A stretch of 64,000 nucleotides of DNA from Streptomyces drozdowiczii (GCF_026167665.1 NZ_CP098740.1:3162001-3226000); one strand, 5' to 3'. Positions 42,706 to 52,300 are shown, numbered from the stretch's first letter. Made by a program: numbers and translations. Notes: generated by a model from the letters alone, not told the origin.

Positions 42706-44067
42706 TCACACGCGGGTGCGCGTCCGCCTGCGGTGTTCCTGAACGGCCGCCGAGTACACCTCGGCGGTGGCGGCCGCCGCCGTGTCCCAGCCGAACCGCT
42801 CGGCGTGCTCCGCCGCCGCCCCGCCCATCCGGGCGACCAGCTCCGGCGCCCGCGCGAACCGCTCCAGCGCCTGGGCGTACGCGGCCGGATCGTGCCCGGG
42901 TATCAGGAAGCCGCTGACCCCGTCGCGCACGGCCACCGGCAGGCCGCCCACGGCCGCCGCGACGACCGGCGTCCCGGCCGCCTGGGCCTCGACCGCGACC
43001 AGCCCGAAGGACTCGCTGTACGAGGGCATGACCAGCACGGACGCGGCCCGGAACCAGTCGGCGAGCTGGTCCTGCCCGACCGGCGGGTGGAACCGTACGA
43101 CGTCCGCGATGCCCAGCCGGGCCGCGAGCTTCTGCAGCCCCTCCGGCTTCGCGAGGCCGCTGCCGCTGGGGCCGCCGACGACGGGCACCACGATCCGCGA
43201 CCGCAGCGAGGGGTCCCGGTCGAGCAGCACGGCGACCGCGCGCAGCAGCACGTCGGGGGCCTTCAGCGGCTGTATGCGGCCCGCGAAGAGGGGGATCAGG
43301 GCATCCTGCGGAAGCCCGAGTCGGGCGCGGGCGGCGGCCCGGCCGTCGCCGGGGCGGAAGCGGTCGAGGTTGACGCCGGGGTGGACGACGGCCACGGCCC
43401 GCGGATCGGCGTCGTAGAACCGGACCAGCTCCCCCGCCTCCTCGGCGGTGTTGGCGATCAGCCGGTCGGCGGCGTCCACGATCTGGGTCTCGCCGATGAC
43501 CCGGGCGGCGGGCTCGGGGGTGTCGCCCTCGGCGAGCGCGGCGTTCTTCACCTTGGCCATGGTGTGCATGGCGTGCACGAGGGGAACGCCCCAGCGCTGC
43601 GCGGCCAGCCAGCCGACGTGTCCGGAGAGCCAGTAGTGGGAATGGACGAGGTCGTAATAGCCGGGTCGCTGGCCGGCCCACGCCTGCATCACACCGTGCG
43701 TGAAGGCGCAGAGCTGCGCGGGCAGCTCCTCCTTGGCCAGGCCCTCGTACGGACCCGCGTCGATGTGCCGGACGAGGACACCGGGCGCCAGGTCCACGGC
43801 GGAGGGCAGCCCTCCGGTGGTGGAGCGGGTGAAGATCTCGACCTCGATGTTGATCGCGGCGAGCCGCTTGGCCAGCTCCACGATGTACACGTTCATGCCA
43901 CCGGCGTCGCCCGTCCCCGGCTGGTGCAGCGGGGAGGTGTGCACGGAGAGCATCGCGATGCGGCGGGGCCTGCGGTGTCCGGCGGTGAAGGAGCCGGTGA
44001 GACCTGCGGGGAACCTGCGACGCGGTGCGCCACGACTGCTGCCGAGCCGAGAGACGTACTGGGTCAC
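42706..44067 (-). CDS. mshA: D-inositol-3-phosphate glycosyltransferase MshA (mycothiol synthesis)
   Basis: 453-aa GT-B glycosyltransferase that joins GlcNAc from UDP-GlcNAc to inositol-3-phosphate, the first step of mycothiol formation. N-domain: [20 protein letters not shown] and [12 protein letters not shown], then [19 protein letters not shown]-domain: [25 protein letters not shown] and the nucleotide-sugar site [15 protein letters not shown] with the E-x7-E motif. GTG44067 is chosen because GAGGAGG lies 9 nt upstream; relatives have similar basic N-terminal extensions. Confidence 0.95.
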   Translation of the reverse strand: MTQYVSRLGSSRGAPRRRFPAGLTGSFTAGHRRPRRIAMLSVHTSPLHQPGTGDAGGMNVYIVELAKRLAAINIEVEIFTRSTTGGLPSAVDLAPGVLVRHIDAGPYEGLAKEELPAQLCAFTHGVMQAWAGQRPGYYDLVHSHYWLSGHVGWLAAQRWGVPLVHAMHTMAKVKNAALAEGDTPEPAARVIGETQIVDAADRLIANTAEEAGELVRFYDADPRAVAVVHPGVNLDRFRPGDGRAAARARLGLPQDALIPLFAGRIQPLKAPDVLLRAVAVLLDRDPSLRSRIVVPVVGGPSGSGLAKPEGLQKLAARLGIADVVRFHPPVGQDQLADWFRAASVLVMPSYSESFGLVAVEAQAAGTPVVAAAVGGLPVAVRDGVSGFLIPGHDPAAYAQALERFARAPELVARMGGAAAEHAERFGWDTAAAATAEVYSAAVQEHRRRTRTRV

Positions 44068-44264
44068 GTCGTCCGTCCTCCTCGCTGGGCCCCGGTGCCG
44101 ACGCGGTTCACGGCAAGGCACCGAAGGGGCGCACGGTCCCTTCGAAGGTGGGGAACAGCGGAATCCCTCCTTTCATTTCCGCTTTGCCAAATCATTACGG
44201 GGCAAACGCGGGGGCCGACCCGATGGTCACCCGCCCGCCCGGCGCCCGCATCCGCCCGGATCGT

Positions 44265-44270
44265 TACGCT
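44265..44270 (+). promoter_or_regulatory. -10 box, leaderless start of the methyltransferase gene
   Basis: TACGCT, 7 nt, ATG44278, divergent from mshA. Confidence 0.5.
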
Positions 44271-44277
44271 CTGTGTC

Positions 44278-45057
44278 ATGCGCCCGATCGGCACCGCGAC
44301 GCGCGGGACCACCAACCCGAACCGGCTGCGCCGCATGGACCGCTGGATCGCCGCCACGCACGGCCCCGCCCTGCGCCGCGCCGGGAGCCCCGTCGCCGTC
44401 GACCTCGGTTACGGGGCCGCGCCCTGGACCGCCGTCGAGCTCCTGGAGCGCCTGCGCACCGCCGAACCGCGCACGGCGGTGGTCGGCATCGAGATCTCCC
44501 CCGAGCGGGTCGCCGCCGCGCAGCCGTACGCGCGCGAGGGCCTCACCTTCCGGCACGGCGGCTTCGAGATCCCGTTGCCGGAGCGGCCCTCCCTGATCCG
44601 GGCGGCGAATGTGCTGCGCCAGTACGACGAGGGCGAGGTGGCCGGCGTCTGGCGGCGGCTGTGCGAGCGGCTGGCGCCGGACGGGCTGCTGGTGGAGGGC
44701 ACCTGCGACGAGATCGGGCGCCGGCACGTGTGGGTGGCGCTGGGGCCGGAGGGGCCGCGCACGGTGACCTTCGCGACCCGGCTCGGCTCGCTGGACCGGC
44801 CGTCCGATCTCGCCGAACGGCTGCCGAAGGCGCTGATCCACCGCAACGTCCCGGGTGAGCGGGTGCACGCCTTCCTGCGCGACTTCGACCGGGCGTGGGC
44901 GGCCGCGGCACCCTACGCCTCGCTGGGGGCCCGGCAGCGCTGGATCACGGCGGTGCGGGCGCTCTCGGGCGACTGGCCGCTGACGGACGGGGTGCGGCGG
45001 TGGCGCCAGGGCGAGGTCACGGTGGCGTGGGAGGCGCTGGAGCCCCGGGGGTGGTGA
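44278..45057 (+). CDS. Class I SAM-dependent methyltransferase-like protein
   Basis: 259-aa cytosolic protein. The SAM-binding motif I is VAVDLGYGAAPWTAVEL near residue 40, acidic motif II VVGIEISPERVAAAQ near 70, and IRAANVLRQYDEGEV near 105 replaces the usual motif IV. The substrate is unknown. It starts 7 nt after a -10 box and is divergent from mshA, a neighbourhood kept in Streptomyces. Confidence 0.75.
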   Translation: MRPIGTATRGTTNPNRLRRMDRWIAATHGPALRRAGSPVAVDLGYGAAPWTAVELLERLRTAEPRTAVVGIEISPERVAAAQPYAREGLTFRHGGFEIPLPERPSLIRAANVLRQYDEGEVAGVWRRLCERLAPDGLLVEGTCDEIGRRHVWVALGPEGPRTVTFATRLGSLDRPSDLAERLPKALIHRNVPGERVHAFLRDFDRAWAAAAPYASLGARQRWITAVRALSGDWPLTDGVRRWRQGEVTVAWEALEPRGW

Positions 45058-45357
45058 GGGGGCGCACTCGGGCGGCGCGAGGGCGCGTCCTCATCGCGCC
45101 GGGATTCACCCCCGCGGCGGGAACGGCCGGCGGGCACCGTTCGTCGGAGTGAGTGGGACGTCGGGGGTGCGGGGGTGGGGAGTGACGGAAGAGCGAAGTG
45201 CCGCCCGTAGGCCGGGGTGTGTCTGCCTCTGTTGCTTTTCAGTACGGCATGGCACGATCTGGTCGACGCCACATGTTACTGACGGTTAATCAGACAATTG
45301 ACCGGTCTGGTTGCTGGATCTGCTCGAACAGTTGGGAACTGCTCGGAGGGGGAGCTC
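45058..45357. other. Intergenic leader region of the NlpC/P60 gene
   Basis: 300 nt with a less GC-rich second half (about 45220-45310). I looked for a ydaO-type c-di-AMP riboswitch, common before Streptomyces cell-wall hydrolase genes, and did not find its conserved segments. Confidence 0.5.
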
Positions 45358-46410
45358 GTGTACCGACGCCACTGTGCCGCCGCGGCGATGACTCTGGTCT
45401 GCGCGCTGGCGGTCCTCGCCTCGCCGGTCCAGGCGTTCGCCGCACCGACACCGCCGGAGTCCGCCGACGGCGGCGGGAAGAGCCTGGAACAGGTGCGCGC
45501 GGAGATCGACGAGCTGTACCTGGAGGCGGGCGCCGCCACGGACGCGTACAACCTCGCCGAGGAGAAGGCGAAGAAGCAGTCGGGCGAGCTGGTCGAGCTG
45601 GCGCAGTCGATAGTCGAGGGCCAGGCGAAGATCGCCGCCCTCAAGAACCGGGCCGGCGCCCAGGCCCGCGAGGAGTACCGCAACGCCGGGCTGCCGCCGG
45701 GCGCGCGCCTCATGCTCAGCGGCGACCCGCAGCTCTTCCTCGACGGCATCAGCCGCACCCGCCAGGGCCAGCAGGCCACCAAGGGGCTCCTGGAGGAACT
45801 GACCAGGACGCAGCAGGACCTGGAGACGTACACCAAGGACGCCAGCACCAACTGGACCAAGCTCGAAGCCAACCGCGTCAAGCAGGCCAAGGCCAAGAAG
45901 AAGATCAACGCGCAGATAGCGGCGGCGAAGAAGCTGGAATCGCGGCTGGAGAAGGAGGAGCGGGCCCGGCTTCTCGAAATGGAGCGGGAGGCGGCGCGGC
46001 AGGCGCAGACCGCGTGGCTCGACTCCGGCGCGCTGAAGGAGATCAACCGGGACGCGAGCCCGCTCGGCAAGAAGGCGGTGGCCTTCGCGACCGCGCAGAT
46101 CGGCAAGCCGTACGTATGGGGCGCGGAAGGCCCCAAGTCGTACGACTGCTCCGGGCTGACGTCCCAGGCGTGGGCGGCGGCGGGCCGCCCGATCCCGCGT
46201 ACCTCGCAGGAGCAGTGGCGGCTGCTGCCGCACATCGCGATCGAGGACATGCGCCCGGGCGACCTGATCATCTACCACGCCGACGCCACCCACGTCGGCA
46301 TGTACGTGGGCAACGGCCAGATCATCCACGCCCCCCGCCCCGGCCGCGACGTCACCCTGGCGGGCGCGGGCTCCATGCAGATACTCGGCGTGGTCCGCCC
46401 CGACGCGTAG
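45358..46410 (+). CDS. Secreted NlpC/P60 peptidoglycan endopeptidase
   Basis: 350-aa exported cell-wall hydrolase. A signal peptide (about 1-30, ending AFA) is followed by a long coiled coil (about 45-220: ELYLEAGAATDAYNLAEEKAK, AKAKKKINAQIAAAKKLESRLE) and a C-terminal NlpC/P60 domain (about 235-350). The catalytic triad is present: Cys in KSYDCSGLTSQAW, His in THVGMYVGNGQ and the third polar residue in IIHAPRPG. It should cut D-Glu to diamino acid bonds in stem peptides. GTG45358 is 5 nt after GGGGGA. Confidence 0.93.
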   Translation: MYRRHCAAAAMTLVCALAVLASPVQAFAAPTPPESADGGGKSLEQVRAEIDELYLEAGAATDAYNLAEEKAKKQSGELVELAQSIVEGQAKIAALKNRAGAQAREEYRNAGLPPGARLMLSGDPQLFLDGISRTRQGQQATKGLLEELTRTQQDLETYTKDASTNWTKLEANRVKQAKAKKKINAQIAAAKKLESRLEKEERARLLEMEREAARQAQTAWLDSGALKEINRDASPLGKKAVAFATAQIGKPYVWGAEGPKSYDCSGLTSQAWAAAGRPIPRTSQEQWRLLPHIAIEDMRPGDLIIYHADATHVGMYVGNGQIIHAPRPGRDVTLAGAGSMQILGVVRPDA

Positions 46411-46729
46411 CCCTCGGGCGGACGGCGGGGCGGAGCACGCTCCCGCGGATGTGGTGGCGCGACGCCACGCCGGACGCGTCACCCCCAAGTGAGGCGGGCC
46501 ACTGCGGCGGTGAGTGGGGCGTGACCTTTGTCATGCCGGGATCGGGCGCCTCGGCGCGGCCGACCACGCCTGATCCGTGGTGGGACGCGGCTTATGGCGG
46601 TGCATATGCCGGGCCCGGCGGGCGGGTCGGCATTCCGTTCCCCTGGTCCGTACCGCTATGGTCCCCGTCTGGCGGGTCGTCGATCGTCGCTCCGCCGCGC
46701 CCTCGGGGGAGGGAAGGAAACCCGAACCG
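46411..46729. other. Intergenic region before the PP2C gene, with a CRP-like half-matched site
   Basis: 319 nt without a credible gene. CGTGACCTTTGTCATG at 46520-46535 is a partial CRP-type palindrome (similar in form to the perfect one at 9921-9936), about 195 nt upstream of the phosphatase start. Weak evidence only. Confidence 0.4.
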
Positions 46730-48067
46730 ATGCCCGTATCCGTACCGCAGCCGTGTTCCGCGCCCGCCGCGGAGAACAGCTCCGGCGCCGGCCTCACCCT
46801 CCTCTTCATCGAGGACGACCCTGCGGGCACCTTCACCGCCCCGGAACTCTCCGCCGCGGCCGGTGCCCGGGTCCGTATCCGTGCCGCCCGGAACCTCACC
46901 GAGGCGGGCCGGCTCCTCACCGACGACGTGGACTGCATCCTGCTGGACCTGGCCCTGCCGGGCGGCGCCGAGGCGCGGGGCGACGGGGAGGGCGAGGAGG
47001 ACCGGCTCGCCACCCTCAAGCACGTCCTGCGGATCGCGCCCCGGCACGCCGTGCTCGCCCTCACCGCGGAGGACGACGCCGAGCTGGCCGCCGAGGCGGT
47101 CCGGGTGGGCGCGCAGGACTATCTCTTCCGGGGCGAGCTGGACAGCAGACTGCTGAGCCGGGCCGTCCGCTACGCCGTCGAGCGCAAACGGGCCGACGTC
47201 GCGCAGCACCAGCTGACCGAGTCCCGGCTGCGCGCCCAGGAGAACGCCCGGCTGGAACGCGGGCTGCTCCCGACCCCGCTCCTCGACGGCTCCGACCTGC
47301 GCTTCGCGGCCCGCTACCGCCCGGGCCGCAGCCGCGCACTGCTCGGCGGGGACTTCTACGACACGGTCCGCACCCCGGACGGCACGGTGCACGCGATGAT
47401 CGGCGACGTCTGCGGCCACGGCCCGGACGAGGCCGCGCTCGGCGTGGAACTGCGCATAGCGTGGCGCGCGTTGACGCTGGCGGGGCTGTGCGGCGACGAG
47501 CTGCTGTCCACGCTCCAGGAGGTCCTGGAGCACGAGCGGGAGAGCGAGGAGATCTTCGCGACGCTCTGCACGGTGGACATCGCCCCGGACGGCCGCCGCG
47601 CGGGCCTCTGCCTGGCCGGACACCCCGCGCCGCTGATCGCCCGCCAGGGACGGGCGGCGCAGCTGCTCCCGTACGAGGACGGCGGACCGGCCCTGGGCCT
47701 GCTGCCGCGTGCGCGGTGGCCCCGCCGGCAGGTGGAGCTGGGCGGGTCGTGGAGCCTGATGATGTACACGGACGGCCTGATCGAGGGCCGGGTCGGCGAC
47801 GGCACGCAGCGCCTCGGCCAGGACGGCATGGTGGCGATGGTCAACCGCCAGCTCGCCGAGGGGCTGACCGGCGAGGAGCTGCTGGAAGCGGCGGTCACCC
47901 AGGTGCGGGAGCTGAACGGCGGGGAGCTGACGGACGACGTCGCGGTCCTGCTGCTCGACCGCGACCAGGAGACCGCCCGGCACCGGGCCCCGGGCGGCGC
48001 GCGGAGCGTGCACATCCCGCGCCCGCGCCCGGCCTCACCGGCGAGGGCTCAACGCCCGCCGTTGTAG
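46730..48067 (+). CDS. Receiver-PP2C (SpoIIE-type) serine phosphatase
   Basis: 445-aa cytosolic signalling protein. The N-terminal response-regulator receiver (about 20-140) has LTLLFIEDDPAG, the Asp in CILLDLALPGG and ALTAEDD; a linker helix leads to a PP2C/SpoIIE phosphatase (about 185-415) with metal sites GGDFYDTVR, MIGDVCGHGPDEAAL, YTDGLIEGR and LTDDVAVLLLDRD. Such proteins dephosphorylate anti-sigma-factor antagonists (STAS proteins) in partner-switching; the partner is not in the window. Orthologous architecture is common in Streptomyces. The 3' end overlaps the convergent DUF2516 gene by 19 bases. Confidence 0.88.
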   Translation: MPVSVPQPCSAPAAENSSGAGLTLLFIEDDPAGTFTAPELSAAAGARVRIRAARNLTEAGRLLTDDVDCILLDLALPGGAEARGDGEGEEDRLATLKHVLRIAPRHAVLALTAEDDAELAAEAVRVGAQDYLFRGELDSRLLSRAVRYAVERKRADVAQHQLTESRLRAQENARLERGLLPTPLLDGSDLRFAARYRPGRSRALLGGDFYDTVRTPDGTVHAMIGDVCGHGPDEAALGVELRIAWRALTLAGLCGDELLSTLQEVLEHERESEEIFATLCTVDIAPDGRRAGLCLAGHPAPLIARQGRAAQLLPYEDGGPALGLLPRARWPRRQVELGGSWSLMMYTDGLIEGRVGDGTQRLGQDGMVAMVNRQLAEGLTGEELLEAAVTQVRELNGGELTDDVAVLLLDRDQETARHRAPGGARSVHIPRPRPASPARAQRPPL

Positions 48068-48384
48068 GGGCCGTAGGGGCCGTCGCTGCTGGAGCCGCCG
48101 CGCCGGCGGCCGCCGCCGGTGACGGCCTTGAGGGCGGGCCGTACGTCCACGAAGAAGACGATCGTGGCGATCAGCCCGGCGAGCTGGAGGAAGAGCCACG
48201 GCACCCAGAGGTTCACCGCCACCGCGACGCCGAGGATGATCAGCCAGAACGACTTCTTCTGCTTGTCCGCGGCGCGGTAGGCGTCCTCGCGGACCATCAG
48301 GGCCATGACCAGAGCGACCACGGCGAGGACGAGCATGGCCGTGTAGAGCAGCCCGAGGAACGAGTTGAAGCCTTCGAGCAACAT
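48049..48384 (-). CDS. DUF2516 small membrane protein
   Basis: 111-aa protein with three hydrophobic segments (LLYTAMLVLAVVALVMALMV, SFWLIILGVAVAVNLWVPWLF, LAGLIATIVFFVDV) and a Gly/Arg/Ser/Tyr-rich C-terminus. It is the DUF2516 family, conserved in actinobacteria and often next to the HbhA-like gene, as here. ATG48384 is preferred; a GTG at 48393 is also possible. AGGCGG lies about 8-10 nt upstream. Function unknown. Confidence 0.8.
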   Translation of the reverse strand: MLLEGFNSFLGLLYTAMLVLAVVALVMALMVREDAYRAADKQKKSFWLIILGVAVAVNLWVPWLFLQLAGLIATIVFFVDVRPALKAVTGGGRRRGGSSSDGPYGPYNGGR

Positions 48385-48500
48385 GATGTGCACCGCCTAG
48401 TCAGTGGATAGCGCCTCGCGGCCAAGGTACCGGGACAACGAACGGGCCACCCGGAATGTGCCCACCCGCCGCCCCGGCACACCTGCCGGGGACACCGGTG

Positions 48501-49168
48501 CTACTTGCCGGAGGGCGGGGTGGCCTTCGTCGCGGCGGGCTTCCGCGCGGGCGCCTTCTTGGCGGCGGCCGGCTTGGCAGCGGCGGGCTTGGCGGCGACC
48601 GGCTTCGCGGCGGCCGGCTTGGCCGTGGTGGCGGGCTTGGCCGTGGCCGGCTTCGCGGCGGGAGCGGCCTTCGCGGGGGCGGCCGGCTTCGGGGCGGCGG
48701 CCGGCTCGGACTCCTTGCGCGGCTCCACGACGACGGCGATCTCCACGATCTCGTCGGCGGTCTCGCCCCGCCACGTCCGCACGGTGCGCTCGCCGCGCTC
48801 GGCGACCTTCTCGTACGTCTCCCGGGCCCGTACGGCGTACTCGGCGGCCACGCCCACCCCGCGCAGCGCCAGGTCCTGGGCGTTCTCGCCGAGCTTCTTC
48901 AGGTCGGTGTCGAAGGCGCCGATCACCTCGGTGACCTTGGCCTGGAGCGTCGCCTGCGCCTCACGGGCCTGCTCGGCGACCTTCTCCTGCACGGCCTTGG
49001 GGTCGGTGTTCCGTACGGCCTCGATCCGCTCCGGGGCCTCGGCCCGCAGCTGTTCGAGCAGCGCGGGCACCTTGCGGGCCTGGCGCACGGCCAGGTCGGC
49101 GGTGCCGGCGGCGAAGTAGAGGGGGTCGGGTCGGTGAGGGTCTTGCGCAGGTCATCGGTGATGGCCAT
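48501..49168 (-). CDS. HbhA-like protein with Lys/Ala/Pro-rich tail, read-through needs one base
   Basis: About 222 aa once corrected. The N-terminus MAITDDLRKTLTDPTP has a good ribosome site (GGGAGG, 10 nt) but then loses frame; the other frame continues at FAAGTADLAVRQARKVPALLEQL and runs to the end. One extra G in the run at 49121-49125 gives the family sequence. The body is a coiled coil (KVPALLEQLRAEAPERIEAV, EKVAEQAREAQATLQAKVTE) as in mycobacterial heparin-binding hemagglutinin, and the tail (about 150-222) is made of AAKPA/AAKKA repeats like histone H1. No signal peptide. The role in Streptomyces is unknown; DNA or polyanion binding is likely. Confidence 0.75.
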
Positions 49169-49218
49169 GACTGTGGTCCTCCCGGATCATCAGACTGGGT
49201 GTGAGGGTGAAGGAACTC

Positions 49219-49626
49219 TCAAGCTGTATCGGCAGCACTGCCGTCGGCATTGACAGGAGTTCCGGCCTCGGGCTCGTCGTCCAACCCGTTCTCCTTGCGG
49301 AAGGACGCGTAGATCTGGAGCAGCACGCTCTTCTGGCGCTCGTTGATCGACGGATCGGCGAGGATCACCGCCCGCGTCTCCAGCTCGTCCTGCTGCCGCT
49401 CGTCCAGAATCCCGGCCCTTACGTACAGGGTCTCGGCGGAAATGCGCAGCGCCTTGGCGACCTGCTGCAACACCTCGGCGCTGGGCTTGCGCAGCCCGCG
49501 CTCGATCTGGCTCAGGTACGGGTTGGACACCCCGGCGGCATCGGCGAGCTGCCGCAGGGAGAGCTGCGCACTGCGGCGCTGCTCCCGCAGATACTCGCCG
49601 AGATTGCCGACGCTGAGTGAGGCCAT
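49219..49626 (-). CDS. Xre-family transcriptional regulator
   Basis: 135-aa protein with an N-terminal HTH_3/Xre domain (LGEYLREQRRSAQLSLRQLADAAGVSNPYLSQIERG, recognition helix SNPYLSQIERG) and a C-terminal helical region (ETLYVRAGILDERQQDELETRAVILADPSINERQKSVLLQIY). ATG49626 begins the conserved part. A perfect 12-bp inverted repeat lies 26 nt upstream and is the likely operator. Just downstream is the HbhA-like gene (50 nt), which may be its target or co-transcribed. Confidence 0.85.
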   Translation of the reverse strand: MASLSVGNLGEYLREQRRSAQLSLRQLADAAGVSNPYLSQIERGLRKPSAEVLQQVAKALRISAETLYVRAGILDERQQDELETRAVILADPSINERQKSVLLQIYASFRKENGLDDEPEAGTPVNADGSAADTA

Positions 49627-49651
49627 GCCTCGATGCTGCCCCGTCTTGCTA

Positions 49652-49679
49652 ACTTTTGCAAGCACCCGCTTGCAAAAGT
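49652..49679. promoter_or_regulatory. Inverted-repeat operator upstream of the Xre regulator
   Basis: ACTTTTGCAAGC-ACCC-GCTTGCAAAAGT, a perfect 12-bp inverted repeat with a 4-nt spacer. A further TTGCTA half-site sits at 49646. It lies in the divergent region shared with the SUKH gene. Confidence 0.65.
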
Positions 49680-49739
49680 GTTCTGTCTTACCCGTCGGCC
49701 TGATGGTGACTCGCAGCGACGACTGTCAGTGGCTCGCCG

Positions 49740-49745
49740 TACGGT
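49740..49745 (+). promoter_or_regulatory. -10 box, leaderless start of the SUKH gene
   Basis: TACGGT, 6 nt, ATG49752. Confidence 0.45.
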
Positions 49746-49751
49746 CTGCCC

Positions 49752-50441
49752 ATGGTTGATCAGCAGTGGAGCGGTGTTCGTCAGCGTGTGGTCGCGTTGC
49801 GCGCCCAGCCATCGAGCGGCAAGGTGTTCGGCTCGCTCGGGCACAGGTGGGTCCTGGAAGACCCGCTGACCGATGACGGGCTCGCCGAACTCGAAGCGCA
49901 GATAGGCGTGCGGTTGCCGGATGGCTACCGGAGCTTCCTCACCCGCGTGGGCGCCGGCGGCGCGGGTCCCGCATACGGCCTCTTCCCCGTTCGCCGTGTG
50001 CGGGGCCGCTGGCGCTGGGAAGGGGACGGTGCCGAGCTGGCCGACCTGGCCATGCTCGCCCGGCCCTTTCCTGAGCACGGTCCGGATCCCGAAGACCTCG
50101 ACGCACTTCTCGCCGTACGCCCGGAAGAAGAGGACTTCGAGGAGATCGAGGACTTCGACGACGCCATCGAGGCATGGGACGAACGCTGGGAAGCCCTGAT
50201 GTACGCCCCCGAGCGCACAGCCGGCGCCATCGTGATCTCCCACCTCGGCTGCGCCCAGAGGGAGTGGCTGGTCATCAGCGGCCCCCACCGCGGCAGCATC
50301 TGGTCCGACTGTCGGGCAGACGACGCCGACCTCGTCCCGCTCCTCGACCAGGACGGGAAGCCGGTCACCTTCGCCCGCTGGTACAACGACTGGCTGCGAG
50401 AGGCGGAGCTCACCGCACACCAACCGGCTACGAACGCCTGA
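49752..50441 (+). CDS. SMI1/KNR4 (SUKH)-family protein
   Basis: 229-aa acidic soluble protein of the SUKH fold: LTDDGLAELEAQIGVRLPDGYRSFLTRVGAGGAG near residue 40-72 (the family hallmark ExxxGxxLPxxYxxFL), then GAIVISHLGCAQREWLVISGPHRGSIW near 160. SUKH proteins often serve as immunity proteins to contact-dependent toxins, but no toxin gene is adjacent. It starts 6 nt behind a -10 box. Function here unknown. Confidence 0.8.
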   Translation: MVDQQWSGVRQRVVALRAQPSSGKVFGSLGHRWVLEDPLTDDGLAELEAQIGVRLPDGYRSFLTRVGAGGAGPAYGLFPVRRVRGRWRWEGDGAELADLAMLARPFPEHGPDPEDLDALLAVRPEEEDFEEIEDFDDAIEAWDERWEALMYAPERTAGAIVISHLGCAQREWLVISGPHRGSIWSDCRADDADLVPLLDQDGKPVTFARWYNDWLREAELTAHQPATNA

Positions 50442-50637
50442 CGTGGGACGGACCCACCGCCCGGGACAGTTGCCGCTGCGAGTCAGCAGGGTTCGCCGGG
50501 GCGCTCGACCTCGTACTCCTCGTTCCCCAGGCCCCACGCCAGGTCTTCGCTCCGGCTCCACGCGGTTGCTGGGTGAGTTGCGGCCAATCCGTCGTACGGG
50601 GGTCCAACCAGGCGGGTCGGACGGCCAGGATGGGCGG

Positions 50638-51338
50638 ATGGGAAACATGTCGGTACGCCGGCTCGACCTCGGGTACTTCGTCCGCCCCGCCTCGGAGACG
50701 GGCGGCCCGCAGCCGCGCGTCGAGCCGGTCCTCGCTTATCTGGTCCGGCACGACGACGGGCTGCTTCTCTTCGATACCGGTATCGGCGACGCGGGTCCGG
50801 AGACCGAGGCGCACTACCGGCCCCGGAGGCGGGCGTTGCGGGAGGCCCTGTCGGGGCCGGGGTCGGGCTCGACGACATCTCCATGGTCGTCAACTGCCAT
50901 CTGCACTTCGACCATTGCGGCGGGAATCCCCTCCTGGCCGGCCGCCCCATTCTGGTCCAGGACGTCGAACTGGCCACCGCCCGCGCCGGCGACTACACCG
51001 TCGACGCGCTGATCGACTTTCCCGGCGCGATGTACGAGGAAGTCTCCGGCGAAGTCGAAATCCGGCCGGGGATCCGGATCGTGCCCACGCCCGGGCACAC
51101 CGACGGGCACCAGTCGCTGGTGCTCCGGCGGAATGACGGCACGGTGGTCCTCGCCGGGCAGGCGCACGACTTCGCCTCCCACTTCGCGTCCGCACAGCTG
51201 GCCCGCCACGCGGCCCGGGAAGGCGTGGAGCCGCCGCTACCGCCGTACCACCCCTGGCTGGACCGGCTGGCCGCATTCGACCCGCGTCGCGTGCTCTTCG
51301 CGCACGACTGCTCGGTATGGGAGCCGGCGCGTTCCTGA
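50638..51338 (+). CDS. Metallo-beta-lactamase-fold hydrolase (lactonase-like), read-through needs one base
   Basis: About 233 aa once corrected. The first frame gives MSVRRLDLGYFVRPASETGG and LLLFDTGIGDAG, then is lost near REALSG; the second frame resumes at VVNCHLHFDHCGGN, the zinc-binding HxHxDH motif, and continues with VPTPGHTDGHQSLVL and VVLAGQAHDFASHF to a final FAHDCSVWEP. One extra G at 50853-50856 or 50859-50862 restores the frame. The form is like N-acyl-homoserine lactonases of the AiiA/AttM group. ATG50638 has only a weak upstream signal. Physiological substrate unknown. Confidence 0.75.
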
Positions 51339-51430
51339 ACGAACCGGAGACCCCTGCATGCCGGGGCGCCGACTACCCGACACCGGAATGGATTGCCGTC
51401 GGTACGGGTGCCGGACCGGGAGCCCCCTCC

Positions 51431-52279
51431 TCAGCCGCGCCCCCCGAGGAACCCCGCCACCGCCGCCCCGAACGCCTTCGCGTCGTCCGCCCACGGATAG
51501 TGCCCCGCCCCCGGCTGCACCACGAGCGTGGCGTCCCGGAACAGAGCGCCGAGCGCGGCCACCGCTCGCGGCGGGCTGTTCAGGTCGTACGCGCCGGCCA
51601 GCAGCAGGACGGGGGCGGCGAGGGAGGCGAGGGCCTTGCGGGTGGCCGGTGGGTCGAACGCGCCCTCGGCGCCGAAGAGGGCGACGGACTCCGGGTTGCC
51701 GGGGCGGCCCAGCTCCTGCAATCGGCGGGCCGCGTCGTCCCAGCGGCCGTGGAAGAACGGTTCGACGGCCGCCCAGTCCGTGCCGTTCCCGCGTGTGATC
51801 GCCTCCAGCGCGGGGAAGGCCGCCGGGAACCACGGCTCACCGCTCCTCAGCCGCGCGAGCGCCCGCCGCTCGTCCCCGGTGAGGTCGATGCCGACGGCCC
51901 GCGTGCTCGGGGCGATCAGGGCCAGCCTGCCGATCCGGTCCGGGTGGCGCTCCGCGTACCGCACCGCGATGTTCGCCCCGGCGGAGTGGCCCAGCAGGTC
52001 GATGCGGGCGAGCCCGAGGTGGCGGCGCAGCGCCTCCACGTCCTCGGCCAGGCGGTCGCAGCGGTACGTGGAGGCGTCCTCCGGGACCGCCGAGCCGCCG
52101 TTGCCGCGCAGATCGGGGACGACCAAGCGGCGGTGGGCCGAAAGACCGCCGAGGTCGCCCAGATACCGGGAGTCGGTAGGGCCGCCCGGCACGCAGAGGA
52201 GCGGGTCGCCGGGGCCGTCCCCGTACACGCGGTAGGCGAGCGGGGTGCCGTCGGGCGCGGTGAAGGTATGCGTGGTCAT
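51431..52279 (-). CDS. Alpha/beta hydrolase
   Basis: 282-aa cytosolic hydrolase. Oxyanion region CVPGGPTDSRY near residue 30, nucleophile Ser in DLLGHSAGANIAVRYAERHPDRIG near 95, acid in LLAGAYDLNSPPRA near 225 and His in VVQPGAGHYPWADDA near 250. It resembles proline iminopeptidase-like and haloperoxidase-like hydrolases; the substrate is unknown. It is divergent from an HTH gene across a perfect 20-bp palindrome that probably controls both. Confidence 0.85.
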   Translation of the reverse strand: MTTHTFTAPDGTPLAYRVYGDGPGDPLLCVPGGPTDSRYLGDLGGLSAHRRLVVPDLRGNGGSAVPEDASTYRCDRLAEDVEALRRHLGLARIDLLGHSAGANIAVRYAERHPDRIGRLALIAPSTRAVGIDLTGDERRALARLRSGEPWFPAAFPALEAITRGNGTDWAAVEPFFHGRWDDAARRLQELGRPGNPESVALFGAEGAFDPPATRKALASLAAPVLLLAGAYDLNSPPRAVAALGALFRDATLVVQPGAGHYPWADDAKAFGAAVAGFLGGRG

Positions 52280-52300
52280 GAGGGCAGAATGACAGCCATA

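Noticed and set aside
45058..45357. Possible c-di-AMP (ydaO) riboswitch before the NlpC/P60 hydrolase
   Set aside because: The conserved segments of the ydaO motif are not found in this leader.
48049..48067. Convergent overlap of the PP2C and DUF2516 genes as a sign of another frameshift
   Set aside because: Both proteins keep their family domains; only the last six disordered residues of the phosphatase are in the overlap.
49652..49679. Nur box, because the repeat contains TTGCAA twice
   Set aside because: The Nur box as known is TTGCAA-N5-TTGCAA; here the spacing is 8, and an Xre regulator gene is adjacent.
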